A stretch of 64,000 bases of DNA from positions 1-64,000 of the forward strand of contig NZ_JAAXPR010000012.1 of the NCBI RefSeq assembly GCF_012396585.1, in the 5' to 3' direction. This document shows positions 1-8,437 of this stretch, piece after piece. How positions within the stretch are numbered: position 1 is the first letter of the stretch; every line of letters starts with the position of its first letter. Position numbers and translations under genes: made by a program. Under the pieces are notes generated by a model, which saw only the letters and a program-made list of their open reading frames with translations, did not search any database and was not told the origin of the DNA. Source of the stretch: Streptococcus ovuberis. Its GTDB lineage: Bacteria; Bacillota; Bacilli; Lactobacillales; Streptococcaceae.

Positions 1-20
1 TTTTTTGATAAGGAGATGAG

Positions 21-1109
21 ATGACAAGAATTGAAAAAGTGAAACAAAAGGCGATTTTAGAGGTGGCAGAAAGTCTAGGTTATTCTTTTAAACGACTATC
101 AGGGCAAGTCTATGAACATCCAGAACATGATTCCTTTCGGATTTTTTCGGATACCAATACTTTTAAATGGTTTTCTCGTGACATACAAGGAGACGTGATT
201 GATTTCGTTCAGTTAATGGCAGGAGTGTCTTTCAAAGAAGCCTTGTCCTACCTTGAAACTGGAGACTTTGAACAGGCTAAGGTGGTCGAAGAGGCTTACC
301 AACCTTTTCGTTATTATCTAAGAGAAGAACCATTTGACCAAGCACGGATATACCTTAATGACATTCGTGGTTTAAGTGACGATACTATCAATGCTTTTGG
401 CGGACAAGGCTTATTAGCACAGGCTTATTATCAGACAAAGGCCTTTCAAGAATCCGTCCTTGTCTTTAAGAGTTACAATCATCATGGCCAACTAGAGGGG
501 GCAAGTCTTCAAGGGCTTGTCAAAGATAATCAGAGACATGATCGAGGTTACCTAAAGAAAATCATGAAAGACTCTCATGGATATGTGGGAATGAGTTTTG
601 ACATAGGAAAACCGAAACGCCTTATCTTTTGTGAATCGGTGATTGATATGATGAGCTATTATCAACTCCATCAGAAGCAGTTATCAGATGTTCGTTTAGT
701 TTCTATGGAAGGTCTAAAACTCTCTGTGATTGCGTATCAGTCCTTACGATTAGCAGCTGAGGAACAAGGCAAACCTGAGTTTTTAGATACTGTCAAACCA
801 AGTCGATTAACGCATTACCTTCATGCAATACAAGAGACGACTACTTTCTTTCAGACGCACCTAGGCTTATTAACCTTGGCTGTTGACAATGATGAAGCAG
901 GGAGAGACTTTTGTCAGAAGTTATCTGAGAAAGGACTTCCCATTGAAACAGACTTACCACCATTACAGGAACTGGAAACTAAAGCAGATTGGAATGATGT
1001 CGTGACATATCAGAGAGACCTTTCTCTAAAGGACGTAATCCAATCGGCTAAGTTACAGGTTATCAGAAGTAATCCTCCACCTAAGCGAAATATGGTTTTA
1101 GACTTGTGA
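21..1109 (+). CDS. DUF3991/TOPRIM domain protein of an integrative element
   Basis: A 362-residue primase-like protein of the type carried by Tn5252-family conjugative elements. The N-terminal part (about 1-80) resembles a CHC2/DnaG-type domain without obvious zinc cysteines. A TOPRIM-like part follows, with a glutamate in CESVIDMMSYY (about 207-217) and an acidic LAVDNDEAGRDF motif (about 287-298). Such proteins are thought to act on element DNA during transfer or replication, but the exact reaction is not known. A good ribosome site (aaggag) precedes the ATG. It opens a run of small accessory genes on the same strand. Family assignment is firm; function is inferred. Confidence 0.8.
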   Translation: MTRIEKVKQKAILEVAESLGYSFKRLSGQVYEHPEHDSFRIFSDTNTFKWFSRDIQGDVIDFVQLMAGVSFKEALSYLETGDFEQAKVVEEAYQPFRYYLREEPFDQARIYLNDIRGLSDDTINAFGGQGLLAQAYYQTKAFQESVLVFKSYNHHGQLEGASLQGLVKDNQRHDRGYLKKIMKDSHGYVGMSFDIGKPKRLIFCESVIDMMSYYQLHQKQLSDVRLVSMEGLKLSVIAYQSLRLAAEEQGKPEFLDTVKPSRLTHYLHAIQETTTFFQTHLGLLTLAVDNDEAGRDFCQKLSEKGLPIETDLPPLQELETKADWNDVVTYQRDLSLKDVIQSAKLQVIRSNPPPKRNMVLDL

Positions 1110-1162
1110 TAACAAAATCAAGTTTCTTATCATAAGCTAGAAAGAAATAAGGAGGATACCCT

Positions 1163-1387
1163 ATGAGTGTGATTGAACGCTTAGCTGAAAGAGTAGCTAG
1201 GCAAGAGGACAAAGTTGCGAAGGAGACGGAAAAACTAGAGACCTATCGCAATCAATTACAAACAGCGATGTATCAAGCCTTTATCAAACGCCAACAAAAT
1301 AGTCCCTGGACTTTTGATGAAGCATTGACGCAGGCTTTTGGCCAAGAAGAACAACCAACACTATCCGATAATAGAAACGAGGAATAA
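1163..1387 (+). CDS. Small coiled-coil ICE accessory protein
   Basis: A 74-residue, highly charged protein with a probable N-terminal coiled coil (residues 5-35, rich in E, K, R and Q). It looks like the short proteins annotated DUF5965 beside the DUF3991/TOPRIM gene in streptococcal ICEs; I recall that family rather than having tested it. A strong ribosome site (aaggagg) lies upstream, and the stop is 3 bp before the next start, so the two are probably co-translated. No enzymatic motif is visible and the role is unknown. Confidence 0.65.
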   Translation: MSVIERLAERVARQEDKVAKETEKLETYRNQLQTAMYQAFIKRQQNSPWTFDEALTQAFGQEEQPTLSDNRNEE

Positions 1388-1390
1388 CAG

Positions 1391-1786
1391 ATGACAAAAG
1401 ATTGGACCTTTGACCAACCCCTAGATGATAAAATACCAACGTCTTCATCAGAAGAACGTGCGAAGATTGCGGCACTATTCCATCAGGAAAAACAACAAGA
1501 ACCTGGAGAGGTTGATTATGTGGCAGCCTTTGAGATGGAACAACAAAAGGCTAAAGAGCAGGCCGTTTCACAACCAAAACCACAAGAGAAAGTAGAGCCA
1601 AGACAAGTTCCATCACCTACCATTACAAGCGACTACAAACAACATCTAGCCAATGTGATGGCTCAAAACAATGAGGATATTGCACAAAGTCAGAAGAAAA
1701 TCGAAGAGTTGCACAAGTTGATTGATGACAAGAATAAGCACAATAAAAAATTACAAGCCATTTCAGAAGCTATTGATGACTTGTAA
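1391..1786 (+). CDS. Hypothetical ICE protein, DUF5945-like
   Basis: A 131-residue hydrophilic protein with no membrane segment. The N-terminal third is acidic, the middle is low-complexity Q/P/K/E sequence, and the last 50 residues are predicted coiled coil. It resembles a protein annotated DUF5945 in Tn5252-type elements (from memory, not tested). It follows the previous gene by 3 bp and is closed by a hairpin terminator. The coiled coil suggests a scaffold or binding protein; function is unknown. Confidence 0.6.
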   Translation: MTKDWTFDQPLDDKIPTSSSEERAKIAALFHQEKQQEPGEVDYVAAFEMEQQKAKEQAVSQPKPQEKVEPRQVPSPTITSDYKQHLANVMAQNNEDIAQSQKKIEELHKLIDDKNKHNKKLQAISEAIDDL

Positions 1787-1791
1787 GTACG

Positions 1792-1816
1792 AGCAGTCCT
1801 TACAAGGGCTGCTTTT
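1792..1816 (+). terminator. Rho-independent terminator
   Basis: An 8-bp stem with one G-U pair (agcagtcc with gggctgct), a 6-nt loop and a short T run, just after the coiled-coil gene. It overlaps the upstream region of the next small gene, so it may only attenuate. Confidence 0.6.
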
Positions 1817-1830
1817 TATGAGGAGAGAAG

Positions 1831-2118
1831 ATGAGATTATTCAAAAAGCAAAGACACCATCAAGATAGTTTTAAACGACTCATTCATCGCTTATCAGGAA
1901 TGTCTGAAGCTGACTTACATAAGGTTAACCAATTACTAGATGTCGTGTTTGATTCAACCAGCCAAACAACCAGTGACGTAAAAAAAGTTCTTAAATATTT
2001 ACAAAAGGAGCCTAGCCTAGATGAGACCATTACTGAAGCTAAGGATAAACTGAGGACTGAACAACTTGAAAAACGGATAGAGCAGTTTAGGCAGGCGAAG
2101 AAACCAAAAAACGGATAA
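1831..2118 (+). CDS. Small hypothetical ICE protein
   Basis: A 95-residue basic protein with no recognised domain. Residues 10-65 look helical, and the end is a charged helix (about 66-92) rich in K, E and R. It has its own ribosome site (gaggagagaag). The stop codon lies inside the left arm of a strong terminator, so this gene ends the accessory run. A nucleic-acid-binding role is possible from the charge but not shown. Confidence 0.5.
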   Translation: MRLFKKQRHHQDSFKRLIHRLSGMSEADLHKVNQLLDVVFDSTSQTTSDVKKVLKYLQKEPSLDETITEAKDKLRTEQLEKRIEQFRQAKKPKNG

Positions 2119-2149
2119 CGCACCATTTTTGGTGCGTTATCCGTTTTTT
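2107..2149 (+). terminator. Strong terminator before pezAT
   Basis: A nearly perfect 18-bp stem (aaaaacggataacgcacc and its complement) with loop attttt. A T run follows on the plus strand and an A run precedes it, so it can end transcription in both directions and insulates pezAT from the upstream genes. Confidence 0.85.
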
Positions 2150-2153
2150 GTGT

Positions 2154-2159
2154 TATAAT
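2154..2159 (+). promoter_or_regulatory. -10 box of the pezAT-gaj promoter
   Basis: A perfect TATAAT lies 5 bp after the terminator T run and about 30 bp before pezA. No good -35 hexamer stands 17 bp upstream, where the terminator stem is. In known PezAT systems PezA represses this promoter. Confidence 0.55.
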
Positions 2160-2188
2160 GAAAGTAACTTAATAGGGGGGCATTAACT

Positions 2189-2665
2189 ATGATTGGTGAC
2201 AATATTAAATCGTTACGAAGAACTCATGATTTGACACAACCAGAATTCGCAAAAATTATTGGTATTTCAAGGAATAGCCTTAGTCGTTATGAAAATGGGA
2301 CAAGCTCTGTTTCGACAGAGCTAATAGATCGTATTTGTCAGAAATTTAACGTTTCTTATGTCGATATTGTAGGAGAAGAAAAGATGCTAACACCAGTAGA
2401 AGATTATCAATTGACTCTAAAAATAGAAATCATCAAAGAGCGTGGTGCAGCGATTTTATCCGAACTGTATCGCTATCAAGATAGTCAAGGGATAGCTTTT
2501 GATAATGAGACTAGCCCTTGGATTTTGATGAGTGATGATTTGTCAGACCTTATCAATACTAAGATTTATCTTGTTGATACCTTTGATGAGGTAGAGCGTT
2601 ACAATGGTTATTTGGATGGTATTGAACGGATGTTGGAGCTTGCTCGTCATCAGGTGGTGGCTTAA
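2189..2665 (+). CDS. pezA: PezA antitoxin and repressor
   Basis: A 158-residue antitoxin of the epsilon/zeta (PezAT) class. Residues 1-60 form a Cro/CI-type helix-turn-helix (LTQPEFAKIIGISRNSLSRY), and the C-terminal part matches the toxin-binding half of PezA. In characterised homologues it neutralises PezT and represses the operon. The stop codon overlaps the pezT start by one base (taatg), which implies coupled translation. Length is usual for PezA. The assignment is firm because the partner is unmistakable. Confidence 0.92.
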   Translation: MIGDNIKSLRRTHDLTQPEFAKIIGISRNSLSRYENGTSSVSTELIDRICQKFNVSYVDIVGEEKMLTPVEDYQLTLKIEIIKERGAAILSELYRYQDSQGIAFDNETSPWILMSDDLSDLINTKIYLVDTFDEVERYNGYLDGIERMLELARHQVVA

Positions 2666-3453
2666 TGAGGTTGGAAGCATTTAGTCAAGCAGACTTTGAC
2701 CTAGCCTTAAAACGGACCATTCGTTCCTTAACTCGAGGTAAAACGACATCAGATAATCCAAAGGCTATTTTACTTGGTAGACAAAGCGGAGCAGGTAAAA
2801 CAACGATACACCGTATCAAGCAGAAAGAGTTTCAAGGGAATATCATTATTATTGATGGCGATAGCTATCGTTCTCAGCATCCCAATTACTTAGCCTTGCA
2901 AGAAAAGTATGGTAAAGACAGCGTGGACTATACCAAGGGATTTGCAGGAAAAATGGTAGAGTATCTTGTTGACGAACTTAGCACGCAAGGCTACCATTTG
3001 TTAATTGAAGGAACTTTGCGTACCACTCAAGTTCCAAGAAAAACTGCTCAATTATTAGCATCAAAAGGCTACCAAGTTTCCTTAGCTATTATTGGTACCA
3101 AACCAGAACTGTCCTATCTCAGTACCTTGATTCGTTACGAAGAGCTTTATGCCATAGATCCGACTCAGGCCAGAGCAACTCCAAAAGAACACCATGATGG
3201 AATTGTAGAGAACTTGATTGATAACCTAAAGGAGCTTGAAAGCGATAAACTCTTTGACCAGATTCAGATTTATCAAAGAGATAGAACTTGTATCTACGAT
3301 TCTGAAACTGATGAAGGCTCCGCGGCAGAAGTGCTACAAGAATGCCTATTTGGAAAATGGAGCAAGATAGAGGAGGAGATGTTGAAGGTGGAGCAGGAAC
3401 GATTGAGAGAGTTTTTGGAAATGAAAAAAGGTAGAATTTATGAAAATAAATAA
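2665..3453 (+). CDS. pezT: PezT zeta-type toxin, UDP-GlcNAc kinase
   Basis: A 262-residue zeta toxin. A Walker A loop GRQSGAGKTT sits at 38-47 and the catalytic region IIIDGDSYR includes Asp64 and Asp66. Characterised PezT phosphorylates UDP-N-acetylglucosamine and blocks peptidoglycan synthesis, causing lysis once PezA is lost. The protein is close to the pneumococcal form but slightly longer at the C terminus, and that tail overlaps the gajA start by 14 bp. All key motifs are intact, so the toxin is probably active. The overlap places the defence genes in the toxin-antitoxin transcription unit. Confidence 0.93.
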   Translation: MRLEAFSQADFDLALKRTIRSLTRGKTTSDNPKAILLGRQSGAGKTTIHRIKQKEFQGNIIIIDGDSYRSQHPNYLALQEKYGKDSVDYTKGFAGKMVEYLVDELSTQGYHLLIEGTLRTTQVPRKTAQLLASKGYQVSLAIIGTKPELSYLSTLIRYEELYAIDPTQARATPKEHHDGIVENLIDNLKELESDKLFDQIQIYQRDRTCIYDSETDEGSAAEVLQECLFGKWSKIEEEMLKVEQERLREFLEMKKGRIYENK

Positions 3454-5473
3454 AATTAATGTTAAAAATTATCGTCTACTGAAAGATTTTTCCTTAGAAT
3501 TAAAAGGAGATTTATCCTTAATTGTTGGTAAAAATAATTGTGGTAAAACTTCAATTTTATCTATTTTAGAAAAGATAATAAATAAAAGTTCTAGTTTAAC
3601 CTGGGAAGATATAAATTTGTATCATAGAAAAGTAATTTTTGAAAATATAAAAAAGGTGTCGGAGACTTCTGACTCGGAATTAGAACCTATTCTAGGAATA
3701 AATCTTCAAATATGGATTCAGTACTCAGATTCGGATTCGTACCAAAACATTCAGGTGTTTATGATGGATTTAAATCCTGATAATAATTTTATTATTCTTG
3801 ATTTTTCGTATATAGTCCCTATTCCGAAGCTTCATGACTTAAATACCGAAATAAGCGATTTTTCAGATGATTTTTCAAAATTTGAGTCATTTATGAAGAA
3901 GAATATGAGTAAATTTTTTGAGATGCAGATTAACTCACGGGGATATAATCCTGATACACAGAAATTGACAGAAGAAAAGTCTGATTTACTTGAAATGAAA
4001 GACATTCATAAACTTATTAAAATAAGAGGGATTAGGGCTAATCGAGAAGTATCAAATAAAGAAAATAATCATTCACTATCTAAAACATCAAATCTATTTT
4101 ATAAATCAAATAATGGTGATGATATTGACAATGCTGCAAAAAATTTACTTCAATCTGCAATTATAGAGGCAGATGAAGCTTTAACCAAGGCATATAATGG
4201 TGATGGTGAAGATGAAGGAGTTTTCACTTCGATCTTTGAAAGAGTAAAAAAATTTGGTGGAAATGATAGTGAATCAGAGTTGGAAATTCATTCATCTCTT
4301 TCTGAGAAAGACATTTTGAGTAATAATACAATACTATACTATAAACATGACGATAGTTTATTACCAGAAACATACAATGGTTTGGGATATTTAAATCTAT
4401 ATGAGATGATTTTTGAAATAGAGAGGTTGATGGCAGATATCAAAAATAATCCTGCCGATATTAATCTAGTTTATATTGAGGAGCCAGAGTCGCATACACA
4501 TCCACAATTGCAATATGTTTTTATCAAGAATATTAAAGGTTTGCTGAAGGAACATGATGGTGAACTAAAAGCAAGTGGATATATTAGTGGTATTCAAGCT
4601 TTAATTACAACTCATTCATCACACATAGTGTCTGATTGTAACTTTGATGATTTAATTTATTTTAAGCGTGATAATGGCGTAGTAACATCAAGAGCTTTTA
4701 ACTCATTAAAAGAAGAGTATGAGGATGATCAATTAGGATATAGATTTGTAAAGCAATATCTCACTCTCAACAGTAGTGAATTATTTTTCGCTGATAAAGT
4801 CATTTGTATTGAGGGGGATACGGAAAGAATTTTACTACCAACGATGATGCAAAAAGTGGATATAGCAACTCCAATAGAACAAGGTTCAAATATAATGCCA
4901 TTACTTTCTCAAAACATTTCAATCATTGAAACAGGTGCTCATTCACAAGTGTTTAGGAAATTTTTTGACTTTTTAGGGATAAAAGTATTGATAATTACTG
5001 ATATTGATCCTGTAAATAAAAATGAAAAGAATCGTTTTATCGCTTGTTCAGCAGTAAATGCTACATCTACGTCAAATACTTCTCTTAAAAGCTTCTTCAA
5101 TATTTCAGGAGATGAAATTTTTTCAACAGTAACTCAAAAAAGTTTTGCTGAAAAAATAACACCAGATAATAGAATCCGTATTGCATATCAAATTCCCGAA
5201 GATAACAATGGTTATCAGCCTGCTAGTTTTGAAGATTCCTTTATCGGTTTAAATAAAGAATTCATTATTAAACAAAAAGATGGTCTTATTGAATATGAAG
5301 CTTTAAAAAACTTTGATGATGATGAAATAGAAGATTTCTATACATTTGCTAGGAATAAAGTGAACAAAAAGTCTGCCTTTGCATCAAGTTTATTATACTT
5401 TGAAGATGAAGAAAATACTTGGAAAGTACCTAAATATATTTCGGAGGGATTATTATGGTTACGAAAACAGTAG
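3440..5473 (+). CDS. gajA: GajA-like ATPase/TOPRIM nuclease (Gabija)
   Basis: A 677-residue OLD-family protein. The ABC-type ATPase part has Walker A GKNNCGKTS at 30-38 and a Walker B/signature region LVYIEEPES at 343-351. The C-terminal TOPRIM nuclease has VICIEGDTER (Glu458) and LIITDIDP (Asp521, Asp523). Known GajA nicks DNA at specific sites and works with GajB against phages. A UvrD-like helicase gene directly downstream supports Gabija over a lone OLD nuclease. It is about 100 residues longer than the 578-residue Bacillus protein as I recall it, with a long spacer in the ATPase. The start overlaps pezT by 14 bp and the end overlaps gajB by 19 bp. The gene is more AT-rich than its left neighbours. 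Confidence 0.8.
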   Translation: MKINKINVKNYRLLKDFSLELKGDLSLIVGKNNCGKTSILSILEKIINKSSSLTWEDINLYHRKVIFENIKKVSETSDSELEPILGINLQIWIQYSDSDSYQNIQVFMMDLNPDNNFIILDFSYIVPIPKLHDLNTEISDFSDDFSKFESFMKKNMSKFFEMQINSRGYNPDTQKLTEEKSDLLEMKDIHKLIKIRGIRANREVSNKENNHSLSKTSNLFYKSNNGDDIDNAAKNLLQSAIIEADEALTKAYNGDGEDEGVFTSIFERVKKFGGNDSESELEIHSSLSEKDILSNNTILYYKHDDSLLPETYNGLGYLNLYEMIFEIERLMADIKNNPADINLVYIEEPESHTHPQLQYVFIKNIKGLLKEHDGELKASGYISGIQALITTHSSHIVSDCNFDDLIYFKRDNGVVTSRAFNSLKEEYEDDQLGYRFVKQYLTLNSSELFFADKVICIEGDTERILLPTMMQKVDIATPIEQGSNIMPLLSQNISIIETGAHSQVFRKFFDFLGIKVLIITDIDPVNKNEKNRFIACSAVNATSTSNTSLKSFFNISGDEIFSTVTQKSFAEKITPDNRIRIAYQIPEDNNGYQPASFEDSFIGLNKEFIIKQKDGLIEYEALKNFDDDEIEDFYTFARNKVNKKSAFASSLLYFEDEENTWKVPKYISEGLLWLRKQ

Positions 5474-7115
5474 AGCCAGAAGTAGAAAAAGTATTTGAAG
5501 CAATAAAACAAGGTCAAAATTTTATTCTTGAAGGCGGTGCTGGAAGTGGTAAAACTTATTCGCTAATTTCAATTATTGAAAAAATATCGATTGAAGAACC
5601 TAAAAAATCAATTGTATGTATTACCTATACTAATAATGCTGTTGCAGAAATTAAATCACGAATAATTAATGATAATTTATGGGTATCAACAATTCATGAG
5701 TTTATCTGGCATATCATTGGAAATTTCCAAAAAGAGATTAAAGAATGTCTTGTTGAGTTAATAAATGATGATTCACAAAAGTTATTTGTTTCACCAAAGG
5801 ATGTAATTGAAGAAGAAAGTATTTCACTTGATTACTTTGATGATGTCCGTGTTGACTATGCTGAATGGTACTCTATGAGTATAACAGAGCAAAATAAAGT
5901 CCAAATAAGTCATGACCATATTCTAATAGTTGCCGAAAAAATGTTTTCAAAATATAAGAAGTTATGTGATGTTTTAGCGGATACTGCAAACTATATTTTT
6001 GTTGACGAATATCAAGATACAAGTCCACTAATTGTGAAAATATTATTAGAGCATCTTCAAAAGAGTACTAAGAAAAATGTTGTAGGCTTTTTTGGAGATT
6101 CTATGCAAGCTATTTATGATTCAGGGGTAGGAGACTTAAATTCTTATAATTTGGCAAAGATACAAAAAACTCAAAATCGTCGTAATCCTAAAAAAGTTAT
6201 TGATTTAGCCAATAAAGTTAGAAATGATGGTTTAGTTCAAACTCCCTCCAACGATGATACGGCTCCCAATATGGACGATGGGAGTGTCATTGCTGGAACA
6301 GTGAAATTTGTCTACGGGAACGATATTAATCAACTTGATGTTCTTAGAAATAGTAAACTATATAAAGCTTTAGAATTTGATATAGATAAAAAAACAAAAG
6401 AATTACGTCTGACACATAAACTTAATGCAGAAATGGCAGGTTTCTCTAAGTTATTTGAATTATATAATACTGATTTATTTGTGAAATTAATTACAGGTAT
6501 AAAGAAAAAAATCAATGAAAATAAGATAGCTGATAAAGGAAAAACGTTTGAAGAACTGGTAAGCATAATGAATTCTTACGTATCACTAAATTTAATATAA
6601 CTTCATCAGAAGATAAAATTAGTCTATCTAAAGTTATGACAAAAATCTCTGTTGATGATATTACAATTGGAAAAGTCATAGAACTTGCAGAGGAAAGTGG
6701 ATTAATTTCAAAGGATGACTTATTTACTAATTTTATTGAAAGTAGGGGACATTATTTATGGTCACGACTTAAGATAATGCCATTTCAAGAATATGTAAAT
6801 AGTATTGCTTATCTCAGAGAATATGTATCTGTTATAACGCAGCATAAGGTTAAAGGTAGTGAATATGATAATGTTTTAGTTTTATTAGATAATGGAAAAT
6901 GGAATCAATATAATTTTGATAGCCTATTTGGTAAAGGTTCAGTTAATGAGAATGTCCAAAAAAGAACTAAGAAGTTATTCTATGTTGCAATTACTAGAGC
7001 AATGAAAAATTTAATTGTTTACATGCCGAGTAATGATAGTCAGATTATTCAAAAAGCACAAGATTATTTTGAACCAAATGATATTATTGATGTTTTGTCT
7101 TTAGTTGATGAGTAA
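5455..7115 (+). pseudogene. gajB: GajB-like UvrD/Rep helicase, frameshifted
   Basis: A superfamily 1 helicase read in two frames: 5455-6600 (381 residues) and a second part from about 6552 to 7115. The first part has Walker A GGAGSGKT (27-34), a motif Ia region TYTNNAVAEIK, motif II VDEYQDTSP (183-191) and the QNRRNP region. The second has the late motifs HKVKGSEYDNVLV and FYVAITRAMKNL. The two frames overlap as open sequence only at 6552-6599, so one indel there explains the break. No long homopolymer lies in that stretch. Joined, the protein would be about 550 residues, near the size of GajB. It is either a real loss of function or a sequencing error. Confidence 0.78.
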
Positions 7116-7161
7116 ATTAAAGACATTTACTGAGTTAAATTTAGTAAGGAGGAATATTATT

Positions 7162-7746
7162 ATGTTAGAAAATAATTTACTTGAATTTGATATTACAGGT
7201 ATTTTAGGCTCCGAAATTAATCAACATATTGATTTTTACAATGATGAAGTTGAGAAAGCCTATACCGCAATAAAAAATAACGATGATAATACTGCCTTAG
7301 CTATCCTACGAGCATTAAAATCACAGTTAGATAGAGAATATAAGTATTTTGATTCCAAGAGATTCAGGAGTTTCAACAATTTAAATGATGCATATAGCTA
7401 TGTTGATGGTATAAATAGAGCGAGTAGAGCATTAGTAGGTGCACCTAACTATCGTAATATGAAATCTATGTTATATGATATTCAGGATTATATGACTAGA
7501 TCTAAATATGAAGATAATTTATATTATGGAAATATATTTGCCTTAACGGTCGATAATCGGTTAGAAGAGATGACAAATCAAGAGTATCATTCTAGAGATG
7601 GTAAATTACTTCAAGGGATTAGAGCATTTTACCTCCGACCAGGGAAAGGAACTGCAAAAGAGTGTATTAAACTATCTAAAGGGTGTTCTTCAAAGAGTTT
7701 AGAACCGTATGTTTTTAAAGAGTATTTTGCTAAATATTTAAGATAG
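7162..7746 (+). CDS. Unrecognised protein, third gene of the Gabija cluster
   Basis: A 194-residue soluble protein with no domain I recognise. It is rich in N, D, Y and E, with predicted helices and no membrane segment or signal peptide. The ATG at 7162 is preferred over 7105 because a strong ribosome site (taaggagg) lies 9 bp upstream and the earlier start would overlap gajB. It lies 46 bp after gajB, shares its AT-rich composition, and is followed by the operon terminator. Position suggests an accessory or regulatory part of the defence operon, but nothing in the sequence proves this. Confidence 0.65.
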   Translation: MLENNLLEFDITGILGSEINQHIDFYNDEVEKAYTAIKNNDDNTALAILRALKSQLDREYKYFDSKRFRSFNNLNDAYSYVDGINRASRALVGAPNYRNMKSMLYDIQDYMTRSKYEDNLYYGNIFALTVDNRLEEMTNQEYHSRDGKLLQGIRAFYLRPGKGTAKECIKLSKGCSSKSLEPYVFKEYFAKYLR

Positions 7747-7751
7747 TTTCC

Positions 7752-7775
7752 GAGAGCATTTAGCTCTCTTTTTTT
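7752..7775 (+). terminator. Terminator of the pezAT-gaj operon
   Basis: A 6-bp stem gagagc/gctctc with a 5-nt loop and a run of seven T, 5 bp after the last gene of the block. Confidence 0.75.
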
Positions 7776-7794
7776 CTTACCTTCTTCTGTAATG

Positions 7795-7900
7795 TGATAA
7801 CTTTTCCAAATCATCCTTCTTATCCTTATATCATTCATATGAAAATCAAGTGTTGATTTTCTACTGGGGGTTTGGGGGCGTAGCCACCAAGTTATCATAT
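7795..7900 (+). other. Putative origin of transfer (oriT)
   Basis: A noncoding stretch upstream of the mobC-relaxase genes with nested symmetry. A 9-bp inverted repeat (gaaaatcaa, loop gtg) spans 7841-7861. The G-rich tract tgggggtttgggggc follows at 7865-7879, between ctac and gtag. An outer inverted pair tgataactt (7795-7803) and aagttatca (7889-7897) encloses it. Hairpins beside a distinctive tract next to relaxase genes are the usual form of MOBP origins. The nick site cannot be placed from sequence alone. The rest of the gap to 8068 holds a second G-rich patch near 8025-8042 and no gene. Confidence 0.45.
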
Positions 7901-8068
7901 CGTTAGTTGTCAAAACTGGAAGGTTTTGGTCGGCTGGCGATATGATTTTTTGGGTATTGTGACCACAATGCCTGAGCTCGCAAAGACCGAACAAGGACTT
8001 TAAAAAATTTCTCGTATGACACACGGGGTCGGGGGTTACCCGAGAAAGGATGAAAGTGAGGGAAAGAG

Positions 8069-8428
8069 ATGTCTGAACAGTACCGTGACATTCGAAAAGA
8101 GGTAAATCTAACCACAGATGAGTTAAAACAGATTGAAAAAATGATGGAGGTTGATAATTATCGTCACTTTTCACCATTCGTCAGGGATAAAATTTTGATG
8201 ACTGATGACAAACAGTTAGCTGCCAAAGAATGGTTTTCCCTTTGGCAGTCTCAAAAGTTTGAACAGATCAGTCGAGATGTGCATGAAGTTCTAGTTGTCG
8301 CAAGAGAAAATCACCAAGTGACTCAAGAACACGTGTCAATCTTATTGACCTGCGTTCAAGAATTGATTGCGGAAGTCAATCAAGTACAACCACTCAGTCA
8401 TGAGTTTCGTGAAAAATACATGAGATAG
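8069..8428 (+). CDS. MobC-like relaxosome accessory protein
   Basis: A 119-residue protein whose N-terminal 45 residues look like a ribbon-helix-helix DNA-binding domain (strand-like RKEVNLTTDELKQIEKMM, then a helix ending FVRDKIL). The layout matches the neighbouring MobC-like protein. Such proteins bind oriT and help the relaxase open the strands. The stop is 9 bp before the next gene. Two accessory proteins in tandem before the relaxase are typical of Tn5252-type elements. The family is inferred from layout and context. Confidence 0.65.
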   Translation: MSEQYRDIRKEVNLTTDELKQIEKMMEVDNYRHFSPFVRDKILMTDDKQLAAKEWFSLWQSQKFEQISRDVHEVLVVARENHQVTQEHVSILLTCVQELIAEVNQVQPLSHEFREKYMR

Positions 8429-8437
8429 GAGGCTACT

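Noticed and set aside
3440-5473. Reading gajA as a lone OLD-family nuclease or retron-type effector
   Set aside because: The directly overlapping UvrD-like helicase gene and motif order fit Gabija; no reverse transcriptase or ncRNA was seen.
6636-7115. Second half of gajB as a separate gene
   Set aside because: It begins mid-helicase, has no ribosome site, and its frame is open upstream into the overlap with the first half, so a frameshift is the simpler reading.
7629-8177. Minus-strand open frame of 182 codons across the oriT region
   Set aside because: It overlaps the end of the third Gabija gene, a terminator and the start of the mobC-like gene, has no ribosome site and no recognisable protein pattern.
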